From positions 68,734,067 through 68,798,066 of the forward strand of contig OZ035997.1 in NCBI GenBank assembly GCA_964035015.1: a stretch of DNA of 64,000 nucleotides, written 5' to 3'. This document shows, piece by piece, positions 1 to 10,916 of this stretch. The position numbers and the translations under genes are program-made. Source of the stretch: Corallium rubrum (lineage: Eukaryota; Cnidaria; Anthozoa; Scleralcyonacea; Coralliidae). The notes under the pieces were generated by a model. It was not told the DNA's origin and did not search any database. It saw only the letters and a list, made by a program, of their open reading frames with translations. How positions within the stretch are numbered: position 1 is the stretch's first letter; the number at the start of each line of letters is the position of its first letter.

Positions 1-138
1 TCCAAAACCAAAACAAATACAGAAAAATTGTAAAAGGTCTTCTTATACCATTTGACAAGTTCTTTCAAATGAGAAAAAATTAGTTTTTGTTGCCAATACC
101 CTTTAATAGTTAAACTTCATAAAGACACAGTTCATTAC

Positions 139-753
139 CTGACATACATTCCAGGATACGAATAACCAATCATCTTTGGTGCAAAATGGTTCAGGACTGA
201 ATGGAACCCTTCAATGCAGCTTGTTTGGGCCAAGGGAGATGCTTGCTTGATTCCATGCTTTAACCTTTTATTTGTCAATGCTTTCTTGACTTTCTCATAT
301 ACAACTGACTCTGCAATATACATTATAAAATATAACACATTTAACATTTTACGCATGAATTCAGCTACTTTCAACATTTCTATTAACCCATTAGGTGGCA
401 AGGGCACATCTTAGCACCTCACTCTGCTGAATAACATTGTCTGACATTAGCTAGAATAAAAATGTCTAAGTGCATCCTTGGCTGTTAATGGGTTAATAAC
501 TTACTGTCATTAAGCCACTCTCTGTGTTGAATCTCTCCATGAGCACATTTGTTGAAGAGGGGATCTTCTAAACTGTCATGCTTGTCTGCAACATGGTAAA
601 GAAATGACTTAAACTTTGCTACAATCACCCTTCCATCACCAGAGGCAGTAGAAGTAGCACTCCAAGACAAATGATTTTCACATGGACGTATCCATGGTTG
701 GATCTCTGCAAAGTTATTCTCTTTAGCAATTTTCGTCAGCACTTTTCGAATTT
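139..753 (-). CDS. Kolobok-like transposase fragment, two exons, runs off left edge
   Basis: Two exons read on the minus strand, 753-505 and 310-139. Both have good splice signals (acceptor ttacag before 753, donor gtaagt after 505, acceptor ttgcag before 310, donor gtaatg after 139), and the join keeps one frame. The first exon has the pattern I..W..P..NHL.WSA, a K.F..HV..KH block and a CAHG motif. The second has SPLAQTSCIEGFHSVLNHFAP followed by a SYPGMY block. The same ordered blocks occur in the THAP gene at 12.9-13.7 kb (NHLWWSA, LEVFHS, FPYRGM), so I read both as the C-terminal half of one transposase-derived family. The EGFH glutamate would be the last catalytic acid of a DDE-type enzyme. 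The C-terminus lies left of the window and no N-terminal exons are visible upstream. It could be a host gene derived from the family. Confidence 0.6.
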
Positions 754-814
754 CTGTAAAGATATATCTATATGGTATATATCTACAGTATATGGTATAT
801 ATCTATTTGTATAT

Positions 815-822
815 ATATATAC

Positions 823-911
<89 letters not shown>

Positions 912-943
912 TACATACATACATACATACATACATACATACA

Positions 944-974
<31 letters not shown>

Positions 975-975
975 C
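815..975. repeat. Compound microsatellite (ATACAC)n-(CA)n-(CATA)n
   Basis: Three simple motifs follow each other without a break: a hexamer, a CA run of about 60 bases, then about 17 CATA tetramers. The long open frames here are translations of simple repeat, not genes. It lies upstream of the Kolobok-like exons. Confidence 0.95.
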
Positions 976-1195
976 TATATCGCGGGAACTACAACCGCCG
1001 TAAATATGTCCGGCGGCACTGATGCTATTAAAATATGATGTAGTTGCGGCCATGATCACGTGGTCAATCCAAAAAACAAAGTACGCAGTTGCGCAATTGA
1101 ACAACGCCATAACCCACTAATAATACGTGGAAGAAATCTACTAATAGTAAACGGTTCAATAATGTGACCTAGCTGATAATGGCCGATATATGCAA

Positions 1196-2347
1196 GCTTC
1201 GTAAACGGGGTTTGCTATAACCCGGGCGATGATCGAGGATGAGCATGAAATATTTTTGGTCAGCAGTCATATTTACTATATAACATCACCTGAAACTGTA
1301 ACAGTCTTCCTTGCGAGATTGTAGTCATGTACAGAAGGAATAGTGAAGCCGAGAATAGTGAACTAGCCACTATAGGCGAAGTGTTTTGAACAATGTAGAT
1401 TACCTAGCTTTGAAAATACGTGACTCGTGATAGACAATGTCAGTAATATATTAAATCCACTCTCTTATTTAATTCAAAAACTGTTCAGTTATTTGATGTC
1501 TAGAACACGCCTCAAAATAACATTCTCAAGTCGTCTGCTGTCTGCACGAGAGGCAAACAGTATCGACAATTTCCGCAAATTCTGAAATAAGTCCAATCCT
1601 GCGGGTTGAAGTTTTTTTATGCCAGCAGATGTTTGGCACTAAAAGGAGTAACGTATGCACCGTGGCGTATGCAACCTTACCACTCAGGGAAAACCCTTAT
1701 TTTATGTAACAGAAGATATGGCCTATATTTTTAATATTTAGATTTACAAAACGCGGCAGTGTGTTTAAAACAACATTAAAGCAAAGTGAAATTAAAAAAT
1801 CTAAATGTAGTTTTGAAAACGAGGTCACGAATTTGAGGTTGACAAAGTCATTTTACATCAGTATTAAATATAATATAAATTTAAGGTGTCGTCAAACGTC
1901 TTGCAGCGCGTATATTAACACGCTTATTCGGTTTAATATTGAAAATATTTTATTTCGTATCAGTTTAGGAAGGGCATATTTTCAAACGGTTGAAAGGAAG
2001 AGCTGAATTTTGAGATATATAGTGGCAGTTATCAAAATTATAAAGTCTACGCCAACTGTCTACACAACACTATTAAATAATATTTAAATCGATGGATACG
2101 ACATAGCGTTCTGAAAAAGAAACGAAATATATTCCAGTGTATTAAGAATGTATTTCGAAACGATTATTAGAGAAGGTCGAATTAATTTTTTTGTTTGCCG
2201 TATAATTTAGAAACCAGCACTCTACGTTTTGTCTTACAGTAGCATTCAGTAGCACTACTGCTTTTGTGTCTTGATGGCTGCTGACCAAAAATATTTCATG
2301 CTCATCCTCGATCATCGCCCGGGTTATAGCAAACCCCTTCGTAAACG
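1196..2347. repeat. 1.15-kb interval bounded by ~70-bp inverted repeats
   Basis: About 1196-1268 reappears as its reverse complement at 2276-2347 with very few differences. Both copies can be read in the same open frame (FAITRAMIEDEHEIFLVSS) in opposite directions. The interior is AT-rich with no gene that I can support. It may be a foldback element or an inverted duplication of an exon-like piece. The minus-strand frame through the right copy stays open for about 80 codons (2387-2142) but resembles no family that I recognise. Confidence 0.55.
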
Positions 2348-2349
2348 AT

Positions 2350-2646
2350 GGCCAAGTGACAAATAAGTGACTGCCATCTTCCTTCACCCCTTGATTATCG
2401 CGAGAAATATTCGAACTTAGTAATATTTATTTAGTTTGTGGAAAGCATAACTGTTAGATATCATTTAGTTGGCAAATTTGAGTTAACCAAACGTAGAAGT
2501 GCGCAAAATATCGCCATATTGTGTAGTCCCCGAGCCCGGGCGTAGGGCCAAAGGCCCGGGCCCGGTGAGGGTGCTAATCTCGACATGCGTGGAGTCCATT
2601 TTACACGCGTGGAGAAAAAGCGAGGGAGACGTAATCTCGGAAATAG

Positions 2647-2679
<33 letters not shown>

Positions 2680-3911
2680 GTTTGGTACGGTGTCACGCGG
2701 TAAGAATAGTTGAACACTGGTGACTAGCGATGCAGAAAACTGAATCTGTCAGTATTATACTATTATTTTGCTTTCGTTTAACGAAAATATGGAGCCTGCT
2801 CTACTTAAATTAAAAGAGAACAACGAAGAAAAGGATACAAACAGCCGGTTTAATATCTTGAAGCGAAACCAGAGAACCTGAAGAAACCAAACGCCGTATG
2901 GTAAACAAAAAGTCGATCTGAATTGCAGTGTTTGTGGCTCAGTGGTCTCAACTCTCAATTAACGGTAGGGGATTTGTATTTTGTCCTTATGTCCTATAAA
3001 ACAATATACAGCTTCACGTTTTCGTGCTTTCCCTTTGCTTGTCCAAACCATAACACTATCTTGGGCTTTATATTAACCGTGGTGGACGTGCATGTACTTT
3101 TTATTATTAAAAATACTCATGGGCTTTGTCGGTTTTCTTGGCTGTGTTTCCAAATTTTCGACTGAAACGTTGTCTGTTTAATACTTCTTTGTGGAGTCCG
3201 ATTCTACTGAATTGTTTTTATCTCAGACTCTATTAAAAATGTAATTTTTGAGCTGTTAACTTTTAATTCTGCCTTTGAAAAATGTACATGCATAGAGAAG
3301 CCATTTAAATTAAGGCTTACTAAAAATAATCCCATCCCTTTTGAAACCTCCTAAAAACAATAAACTTTATATTTTTTACAACCAGAATTTAACAATGAAA
3401 TCCAAGTTTTACTTTGATATGTTCAACTTTCATTAAATGATTTAAATCAGTTTTGTCATCCTATTGACCTATCCATAAATTCTATAATTTAATATCCCAA
3501 AGGATTTAATATCATTTGTTTTTATATCTGTTTGTTTTTTATATTGGCTGTATATCAGGAGTGCTTATTTTAATCAGGGGGTGGGTGTTTGGGTGGGGGA
3601 TGTTTCAAAAAAGCATGTAAAAGCGGGCGAGGGGTTGTTGCATTCATGTATTTCTAGTAAAAAAATTATCAACTTTTGACGCGTGAACTTTTTGAAATAC
3701 AGTATATAAAGCTCATCTTCTTCATAGGATCATTAAGATGGGCAGAACAACTATTGTAACATAAGATTCAAAACAATCCTTACCTTGAAAAGAAAGAACA
3801 ACACGAATACCAGCTTGAATTGTCCAAATTCAAATGAAATGGGTTCTACCTCACATCTTGAAGATCAGTGCTGAATGAGACGTGCTGCGTGGAAGATATA
3901 TCCTATAACAG
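2350..3911. other. Mostly featureless AT-rich DNA
   Basis: I see no supported gene. There is a GC-rich patch at about 2520-2580 and a short (TA)n run at 2658-2679. The open frames here are short and have no recognisable motif or splice context. Confidence 0.6.
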
Positions 3912-4060
3912 CTACAATCTTGGACAATAATGTTGTAACACCCCCTCCCCCCGATTCAATGTTGACTGAAATGAAACAATGTTGGAATGGAGTTTCATAT
4001 AACAACATTGAATCGGGGGGAGGGGTTGACTGTTACAACTATTATTGTCCAAGATTGTAG
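3912..4060. mobile_element. Foldback MITE-like hairpin
   Basis: The left arm (3912-3965) and right arm (4003-4060) are reverse complements over about 50 bases apart from small indels, with a loop of about 37 bases. They share a C-rich/G-rich block and end in ctacaatcttgg and its complement. This is the structure of a very short non-autonomous element. Confidence 0.75.
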
Positions 4061-4990
4061 ATTCGCACTATACCCAATAGGGGGTGGCTGTAATTGTAAC
4101 CCTATCATATGCAAGGCAGACCACCTGTTACGTTATGTTAGTCTGATAACAAGTTATAGAATCCTTACACAAGTTATTACATTATTTATATTACTCTTTA
4201 CAATACAGACCAACAGATGGAAAACATAAAAATTCTATTGGTGCCCAAATGTTCCCTTTATGGTTATATTAGAGAAAAATATTTTTCTCTTTCTCTGTCC
4301 TTAGTATTTGCTGCATTTTGTCTTTTTGGGGAAGAGAGCTTGACTGATCATGACCTACTGCAGTCATTTCGAATGTACATCTCGGATGATGAACACGAAG
4401 CATATGCAGTAGAGTTGCTCCTGTGAATGAAGAGAACTCTTTTGAATGTATAATAAAACAATTATTGCATTCGGCAAACGCATGATATTTAACAATTATT
4501 CACCGAAGTGGAGGCGAATAGTGCTGGATATTATTAGATATCAATGTTATCTGCCTCAGCCTTCGGCAGATAACTTTAACGAAGTCTGCATAATTCTTGA
4601 TACCATACTCAGTCTCATACAATTTAATTGTTTGTTTTCATAAATAAATTATTCAGAAACTATTGAATGAAATTCTATCTTCTCTCACTTAATAATTGTA
4701 TACAGCTGCTAAACACGATCACACCATGACACCCATCGCCATGTAGGGATCATTATCTTCCTGTACCATGGTAGTTAGCTATTCGTTTACATTTATTTGT
4801 GGTACAGAAAGATCATAACCATCATCACTGATTTGAAGGGCGGCATCTGCATCCAAATCTGTTCCAGTGCCAATTCCATTGATAGCCTCATTCTCCTGTC
4901 TTGGGTTCTGTTCTCCTGCCGAGTTGCAATTTGACATTGTTCCTCTAATGAAAAGTTGCTCTGGGCTAAAGTTTTCAGTCGTGCTAACTG
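4061..4990. other. Intergenic DNA with a small hairpin
   Basis: No gene is supported. A stem of about 11 bp occurs at 4546-4574 (gttatctgcc ... ggcagataac). The rest is AT-rich single-copy-looking sequence. Confidence 0.5.
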
Positions 4991-5510
4991 CAGGGGCGGA
5001 TTTAGATAAAAATCTGACCGATGCTCAATTAGGTGGCATGGTGTGCAGGTGCCCGGGGGCAAGCTCCACCTGAAAAATTTTTGAAATTACGGTACCTGAA
5101 AACGCATTTCCTGTATTTGACAACGATCTAAAGTCGCCCTGGAGAGTGGAGAATTGATTTCCACTATATTTGTACGTATTTTCTACAAGGTCCGGAAATT
5201 AATGGTTTGTAAATTCAAACAAAATAAAACTTAATCCAAACAGAATAAAACATAAGTATATTAATTCTAATTTGCTAGACAGCAATCGAGTAACCGGTAA
5301 CGTACTATAAGTTGTACAATGTAAACTACGACTTGACTTATAAACCTTAATATTTGCTGCATATAGGAACTGGGCGAGGGCATAGTTTTACGTCCTATTG
5401 AAACGCCTATCTGAATATCCGATAGTTGATGAATCCAACATGGAACATTCGTACTATACTTTAAATACGATGAGTAAGTAAAATTTTGCCACAGTGAGCT
5501 TCTAATTGTC

Positions 5511-8500
5511 ATCACCACATTCATCGTTGTCATTTCCAGTTTTAGAGTTATCCTGATTGGAGTTGTTTTCTTCTTTGCCATCATCCAAAATGTCGTTGAA
5601 CCTCATCCTGGCCTTGTTCGTTCATGCGAATTCTGCAATGACCTCGTCAACGTCGACCTTGATATCATTGTTGATATGCATTAACGCAAGACCATTCAAC
5701 CGTTCTTGTTCATGGTACTTCTTAACCATGTCTTCAGTCGTCATAAAGCCGAGATAGAGCTCTCGCATTCGCATGACGTGACCGGGAGAACTCCAAGGAT
5801 CTTCAAGCAAGTATAGATGTTACGGAATGCAACCTTGTCAATTACTTTCAATGTTTCTGCAACAGTGCAGGGTAGTTTTGCTTGGACGTTTCCTTTCCAA
5901 AGGTTTTCCCATAAATGAATCTCAGAAGCAATTAACTTTCATTAACAATTCTATTTAATTGTCGATCAACAGCTTCTTGTTTGCCTTTCATGACTTGTTT
6001 GAAACTGGTGGCACGCATAAGTGATGCTTTATGAAAAGGAGATTTTTTATCATGCTCCTCAAATTTACAGACAGCTGTTTGCCAGTTTACCAGAGGCTCT
6101 TTGTATAACTTTAGCAGCTTCATACCATTGTGTCCGCTCTGATGGCCATGAAGAACACAAGGAACGCAGAATGCACCGTCAAACTTCTTAGAGGAGGACA
6201 GCCAGGGCCATCTTTCAAACCATTTAGGCAAAAATTTACGTGACGTAACCTTTTTCGTTCCATATTGGCTAGAAGGAAAGATATAAGATCATGGAGGTTT
6301 CCAGTGGTTTTCTAGCAATTGAAACCTCAAGTCATCATTGATATCTTGGGCATTATTCACATAGTTTCCAATGTCAAACTTATCAACATCATTATCGTCA
6401 TTTTTATCTTCCTGTTTCAATTTTTTTGCCTCCACTTGATTGTGGAGTTGCAAATGGCCTCTTTTTAATTTAAACCCTATGGGAAAATACACTAGTATAA
6501 AATTTAATGTAATTTATCAATTTGATTACCAAGATTCTTGAGAAATTGGTATGTACCAGTACAGTACAACTGTACAAGTATAGTACAGAACAGCACTGTA
6601 CAAGTGCAGCACATTAGAGCAGAGTACAGTGCAGTAACAGTAACAGTAACAGTAACAGTAACAGTAACAGTAACAGTAACAGTAACAGTAACAGTAACAG
6701 TAACAGTAACAGTAACAGTAACAGTAACAGTAACAGTAACAGTACCAGTAACAGTACAGTACATGATCAATATTTACCACTTTCTGTTATTCCTGTTGTG
6801 TTCTCTGTTTCTACATGTGCCTTTGCTTGGTTTTCAAATTGAGGAGTTAAGGCTGCAAGTTAAAAAAAATATCATTGTTTAAGCTACCCACTTCACCCAA
6901 AATTTGTTGTCACATTTTCATTAGCCATATAAATTTAAATTAAATATTAAATGCTGCCCAAACAATAATTATAGATACAATGATTTCCAGAAAAAAACGA
7001 GAGGGAACAAAGCAAAAATAGGACTTAAAACAAACAAATTGAACCAAAAGTAAACAAAACATCAGTTATACTGTAGAGTTGTACATTCCAGTGTTAAATT
7101 GAATGGGTCCAAATAATACACATACACTGTACATGTACAATGTAGACATGTACAGTGTAGATCTATATGAGTTTGTTAAGAACCTATGCTTAATTTTTTT
7201 CAGAAATTAAAGCCACTTTTGACAAGATTACAAAGTATTGTTTGTATAAAGAAAATAATTTAACAAAACAAAATACTGCATGTAGAGATTTTTAAACCAC
7301 TCACATTGCTGCCTTCTGGTGCTCACAGGGAAAAAATCAGAGATCGTCATTTTATTCTTTTGGGCAGTTTGTTCTTTGGATTGTGAAGACATTCTGGAGT
7401 ATTATGTGTGTGGGTTACTAGTGCCAGTGCCTGTCGCAACCACAGGGACAAAATGATTTGGTTTGAAATCTCCACCAATGCCTGGAATAAAAGAGGAAGA
7501 ACCAGCTTTTGACCACATTATAACAAACTGGGTATGCTGATTGTACTTGTTTTCAAGCCTTGTGTGTTCAACCCTTAGTTTTATCACACCGTTGTTCATC
7601 CAGCTGTACTTTGTCTCATTCCCTTCTTCTTCAGGATAAACAGAAATAATCTCTTTGCCAATGACTGATGATAGACCAAACATACAAATAAAAGGAGACA
7701 ATGTCCCAGGAACAGAAGTTCTAATAGCTTCCCGCACAACAACATCATATTTTGCTTCTTCAACTTTACGTTCATATCCACCGTCCAAAGTAGCATCTGA
7801 TACAGTAGCTGAGAAAGCAGTATTGAGATTCTGGAAATGGACTGACTTGGAGATTGCGTATGGGTGCTTTGCATAATACTCTTTATTCAGAAACAGTTCA
7901 GTGCTTGTCAACTCTCTCAAGTGTTTCCACAACTCTTCCTTTCCACAAAGCAGCTTTGAACATGATCGATACAAACAATTGCCATCTCCAGTTGTCCTAA
8001 GGCATAAGGAATAATGATATTAAAGTCATGGCCATCAGTGCAGATTGCAGAGAATAACTGAATAAGCTGCATTCAAACAAGAAAGTTAAAAAAAAGAAAA
8101 ATTTATTAAGTTTCTAATACATTCAACAACACACTGTTATCCATCTTGTTTCTCCAAAGTGACAATATACTGTGTATATATATATATATATATAATTTTG
8201 ATCTTGTCGACATTAAATACAGTATATACTGTGACACAATGACAGAACTTATGACACTTCTTTAATAGTCAGAGTATGAATGACCTTTTGTTTAAACTCT
8301 TTTAACCCTTTAATGCCCAAGAGTGCCTTTAGTATTTTACCCTCAATAGGAAATCTCCTGGGTTATAACGGGTTAAGAAACTACCTCGGTTAACCCCTTA
8401 ATGCCCAAGTATATTACTCTATTTTACTCTGGATAACGCCACTCTATTTTACTCGTCAATAGGAAACCTCCTGGGTTATAAAGTGTTAAGTGCCCGCTTT

Positions 8501-8832
8501 CCAAATTTCACAGCATTATTTAGGCTATTATAAATAATCTAAATCATTTACTTCAAGGTAGCAGGATTGCTTGAGCCAAATATGTCGACTGGTTTGAATC
8601 GGTGCATTGGCAGTAAGCTTTCTGCATACAAATCTCGGCCATTTATGCCCTTGCTCATTAAATGATCTGTATGAACACATGACTTATAAATCTTTAGCAG
8701 AGCACTTTTCAGTTTGTCTCGCATAGTGCTCTGCAAGATCTTTGTTTCCGAATGTGGCTTCCCAGCTGTTAACACGCTCCTCAACGTTGATTCATCTTCT
8801 ATTACTTCATCTTGAACACAACTGCAATTCTC
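5511..8832 (-). pseudogene. OTU-domain/hAT transposase fusion, broken
   Basis: Exons read on the minus strand: about 8832-8552, 7996-7305, 6852-6778 and 6476-5511. All junctions have GT-AG signals and matching phases. Exon 2 begins with TTGDGNCLYRSC, the canonical OTU Cys box, and later has FKPNHFVPV with the probable catalytic His. Exon 4 has a TTF-type zinc finger (KWFERWPWL, then FCVPCVLHG) and ends with the hAT dimerisation motifs LPVTSCECE and ERLNGLALMH. Breaks seen: a TAA shortly after the OTU domain at about 7402, a TGA between HWKPP and SYIFP at about 6288, and loss of most of the RNase-H-like core between about 5932 and 5900. A frame change at the C-terminus completes the damage. 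The product cannot be an active transposase. Confidence 0.75.
6633..6755. repeat. (TAACAG)n hexamer microsatellite
   Basis: About 19 tandem copies of the hexamer, with imperfect copies at both ends. It lies in the intron between the third and fourth exons of the broken OTU-hAT gene. Confidence 0.95.
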
Positions 8833-9014
8833 TCGTGAATCTCATCACTATCGCATCATTGCACAACGTTGTTGGACTTTGAGTTGCACTGGTGAAGGGG
8901 TGCATTTTTGCTCGGTCTTTTGCATTTTTAGATTAATGAGGACTGGGGACCGGTGCATTTTATGGTTGCGGAGACCAAAAGAACTGGAAACTGGTGCATT
9001 TTATTAATGTTTAC

Positions 9015-9095
9015 TTACCCAGAGCCTGCGTTCTTTTGGGCCACCGCTAATAGCCAAATACGGCCATGTGGCCCATGTACTTTATGTTAGGTGCA
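9015..9095. repeat. Dispersed repeat piece, partner near 60620-60695
   Basis: The segment starting AGAGCCTGCGTTCTTTTG and ending near CTTTATGTTAGGT resembles 60620-60695 in the same order (CAGAGCCTGCGGTTCTTTTG ... TTCATGCTAGGTCC). The spacing is similar and the middle has diverged. The family is unknown. Confidence 0.4.
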
Positions 9096-9465
9096 ATATG
9101 CCAAAAGGAGGTCTACGATCTCGACTTGGACCCAGAGACTTGGACCGTCACTTCGGAATTCAAATAGTTACCCAAGTTAACTTTTCCACAAAGTTATTCA
9201 AAGACTGAGACTGACCGGTGCAAGCGCATCAGTTGCACCGGTCTGGATCCGACCCTGGCTGGGCATTCCATTGGCACTTGAATTCATACAGCGATATATG
9301 ATATATGAATTATTGGAATGAAAACATAATGCAGTACGAAAAGATGAGTTTCACTCAGACCACCAAGCAAACCTTCTTTCTCCATTGTAGCTAGTAAATA
9401 GCCAGATATAGATATGGTGAGAAAGTACACCATAGTAAACGTCTCTGTGTAAGCGCTCAACTTTC

Positions 9466-10049
9466 TTTTTTTTTAAACATATTTAACCATTTGCCCCAAG
9501 AGCGCAAGGCTCATCTTGGGACCTTATGTAGCTAACTAACTAAATACATGTTTTTTTAGAAAAAGACAAGACAAGATACACAAGTAATATATACAGAAAT
9601 ATATACAAAATAATACAGCGATACTAATTGCAACGAATCACAAATCACAAAGACCGGTGGCTCTTGAACCTGTTAGTATTTATAATATAGTTATGAACAT
9701 ATTAGGAAAAGAATAGTGTTTTCTAATAAGTCAAAATCTGAATGTCCATACAATAGTATGCGTATTTTTAATTTCATAGAGACAAGCAGCCACCAGTCAC
9801 CTAACAGATTCAACCACGGAGGTGAGAAGGATGCCTCGCTGTATGATGAACAGGGGACAAAAGAGAAAGTAATGACTAACTGTTTCATTGTGAAAACCGC
9901 AAGCACAACTAAGTGAAGTTGTACAATTTCTAATAAATAAATGTGAATTAAGAGCACTACTTTCAAGTCTTAACCTGGTATGAAGAACACTGGGGTACTG
10001 TAACCCATATTCAAATACTGGATGTTTATTAACATTAAAAACTAATAAC
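9466..10049 (-). mobile_element. LINE 3' end (reverse transcriptase C-terminus and tail)
   Basis: Minus-strand frame 10049-9797 encodes VLHTRLRLESSALNSHLF followed by a CxC...H..H...C pattern (CACGFHNETVSHYFLFC). This is the usual C-terminal zinc-knuckle region after the RT/thumb of many non-LTR elements. The frame ends before 9797 and is followed by a 3' region that closes at an A-rich tail (the complement of 9467-9480). The 5' part is missing. Its upstream edge coincides with a TTAA at 10050-10053, where the next element seems to begin, so it was probably interrupted there. Confidence 0.7.
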
Positions 10050-10075
10050 TTAAAGGGGAACTCCACCCCGGCAAC
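10050..10075 (+). mobile_element. Possible left terminus of a TTAA-targeting element
   Basis: TTAA at 10050-10053 is followed directly by AGGGGAACTCCACCCCGG, about 310 bp before the THAP start codon. It breaks the reading frame of the LINE remnant. This fits a Kolobok-type insertion at TTAA. I could not find the matching right terminus in the window. Confidence 0.35.
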
Positions 10076-10364
10076 ATGTTTGCGTTATATTAAACTTAGT
10101 ACGGTAAAGAACTTACCTTCCAAGTTTGACTGTTCATATTTGAATAGTTCGTCAGAAATTTGCCATCGGAGTTCGCAAAATTCAAACACTTTCATCGCCA
10201 TTTTGTGCAAGATCTGTAGGCTCGGAAATGGACAGCGGAAGTACCCATACGGCCGCTGTGACGTCATTGCGTGAAGATTGTTTCGCGGGAAATATACGAA
10301 TAGTCGACGTATTGTTTCAATCACATTGCAATTTTATTTCTAAAGTATTCATGTTTCCGACGTT

Positions 10365-10884
10365 ATGCCTCATTGCATGGTTCCGGGATGTACAAATTGT
10401 AGTCAACGCTGTGGTGGTCGTGTAAGTTTTCATAGAATCCCATCAGATCAGAAAACGCGAAAGATATGGGTCAACAGAATACCTCGTGTCAATCCACGTC
10501 CTGTTGCTTACTCGTATGTCTGTTCAGACCATTTTACTGAAGATGCGTTCGAGGTTTCATTCATGGAACAACTTACTGGCGAGAAACAGCGGCGTAGGTT
10601 GCGTACCGGAGCAATACCGACTATATTTTCACGGCGATCACCGATGAAATCTCGTAAAAATAGTGAAGCAAGACTGGCGGAACAAGCTAAATACAAGGTC
10701 AGTAGACAGTAAGTTTGGTTTTCTTTAGGCCAGGGGAATGGAAGTCATAGAATACCGTCCGAAAATATTTTTTTATAAATAATGAAATTTTTTGCGCCGG
10801 GCTTCAAACCAATGCAGGCGGAGGACGATATTCTATGACTTTTATTCCTACGGTCTTAGCAGTATCAGCAGTGTCCATGAATGT

Positions 10885-10916
<32 letters not shown>

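Larger units (their letters stand above)
4991..9257 (-). mobile_element. Decayed OTU-hAT element (element C)
   Basis: The left end has CAGGGGCGGATTTAG at 4991, identical to the ends of the hAT element at 35813-37394. The right end has the complement of CAGGGTCGGATCCAG at 9243-9257, which agrees at 12 of 15 positions. No clean target duplication is visible, so the right boundary is tentative. Inside, on the minus strand, lie an OTU-like exon, a short linker exon and a TTF-zinc-finger/hAT exon, the same order as in the better preserved element at 44.7-50.6 kb. A hexamer microsatellite sits in one of its introns. Confidence 0.55.

Noticed and set aside
736-1038. Long ORFs of Thr-His/Tyr-Val repeats on both strands
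   Set aside because: Translations of a compound microsatellite. They occur in several frames at once.
2720-3170. Small ORFs on both strands
   Set aside because: No motif, homology signal or splice context. Their lengths are expected by chance in this sequence.
6504-6882. ORFs of Thr-Val or Cys-Tyr repeats
   Set aside because: Products of the (TAACAG)n microsatellite inside an intron.
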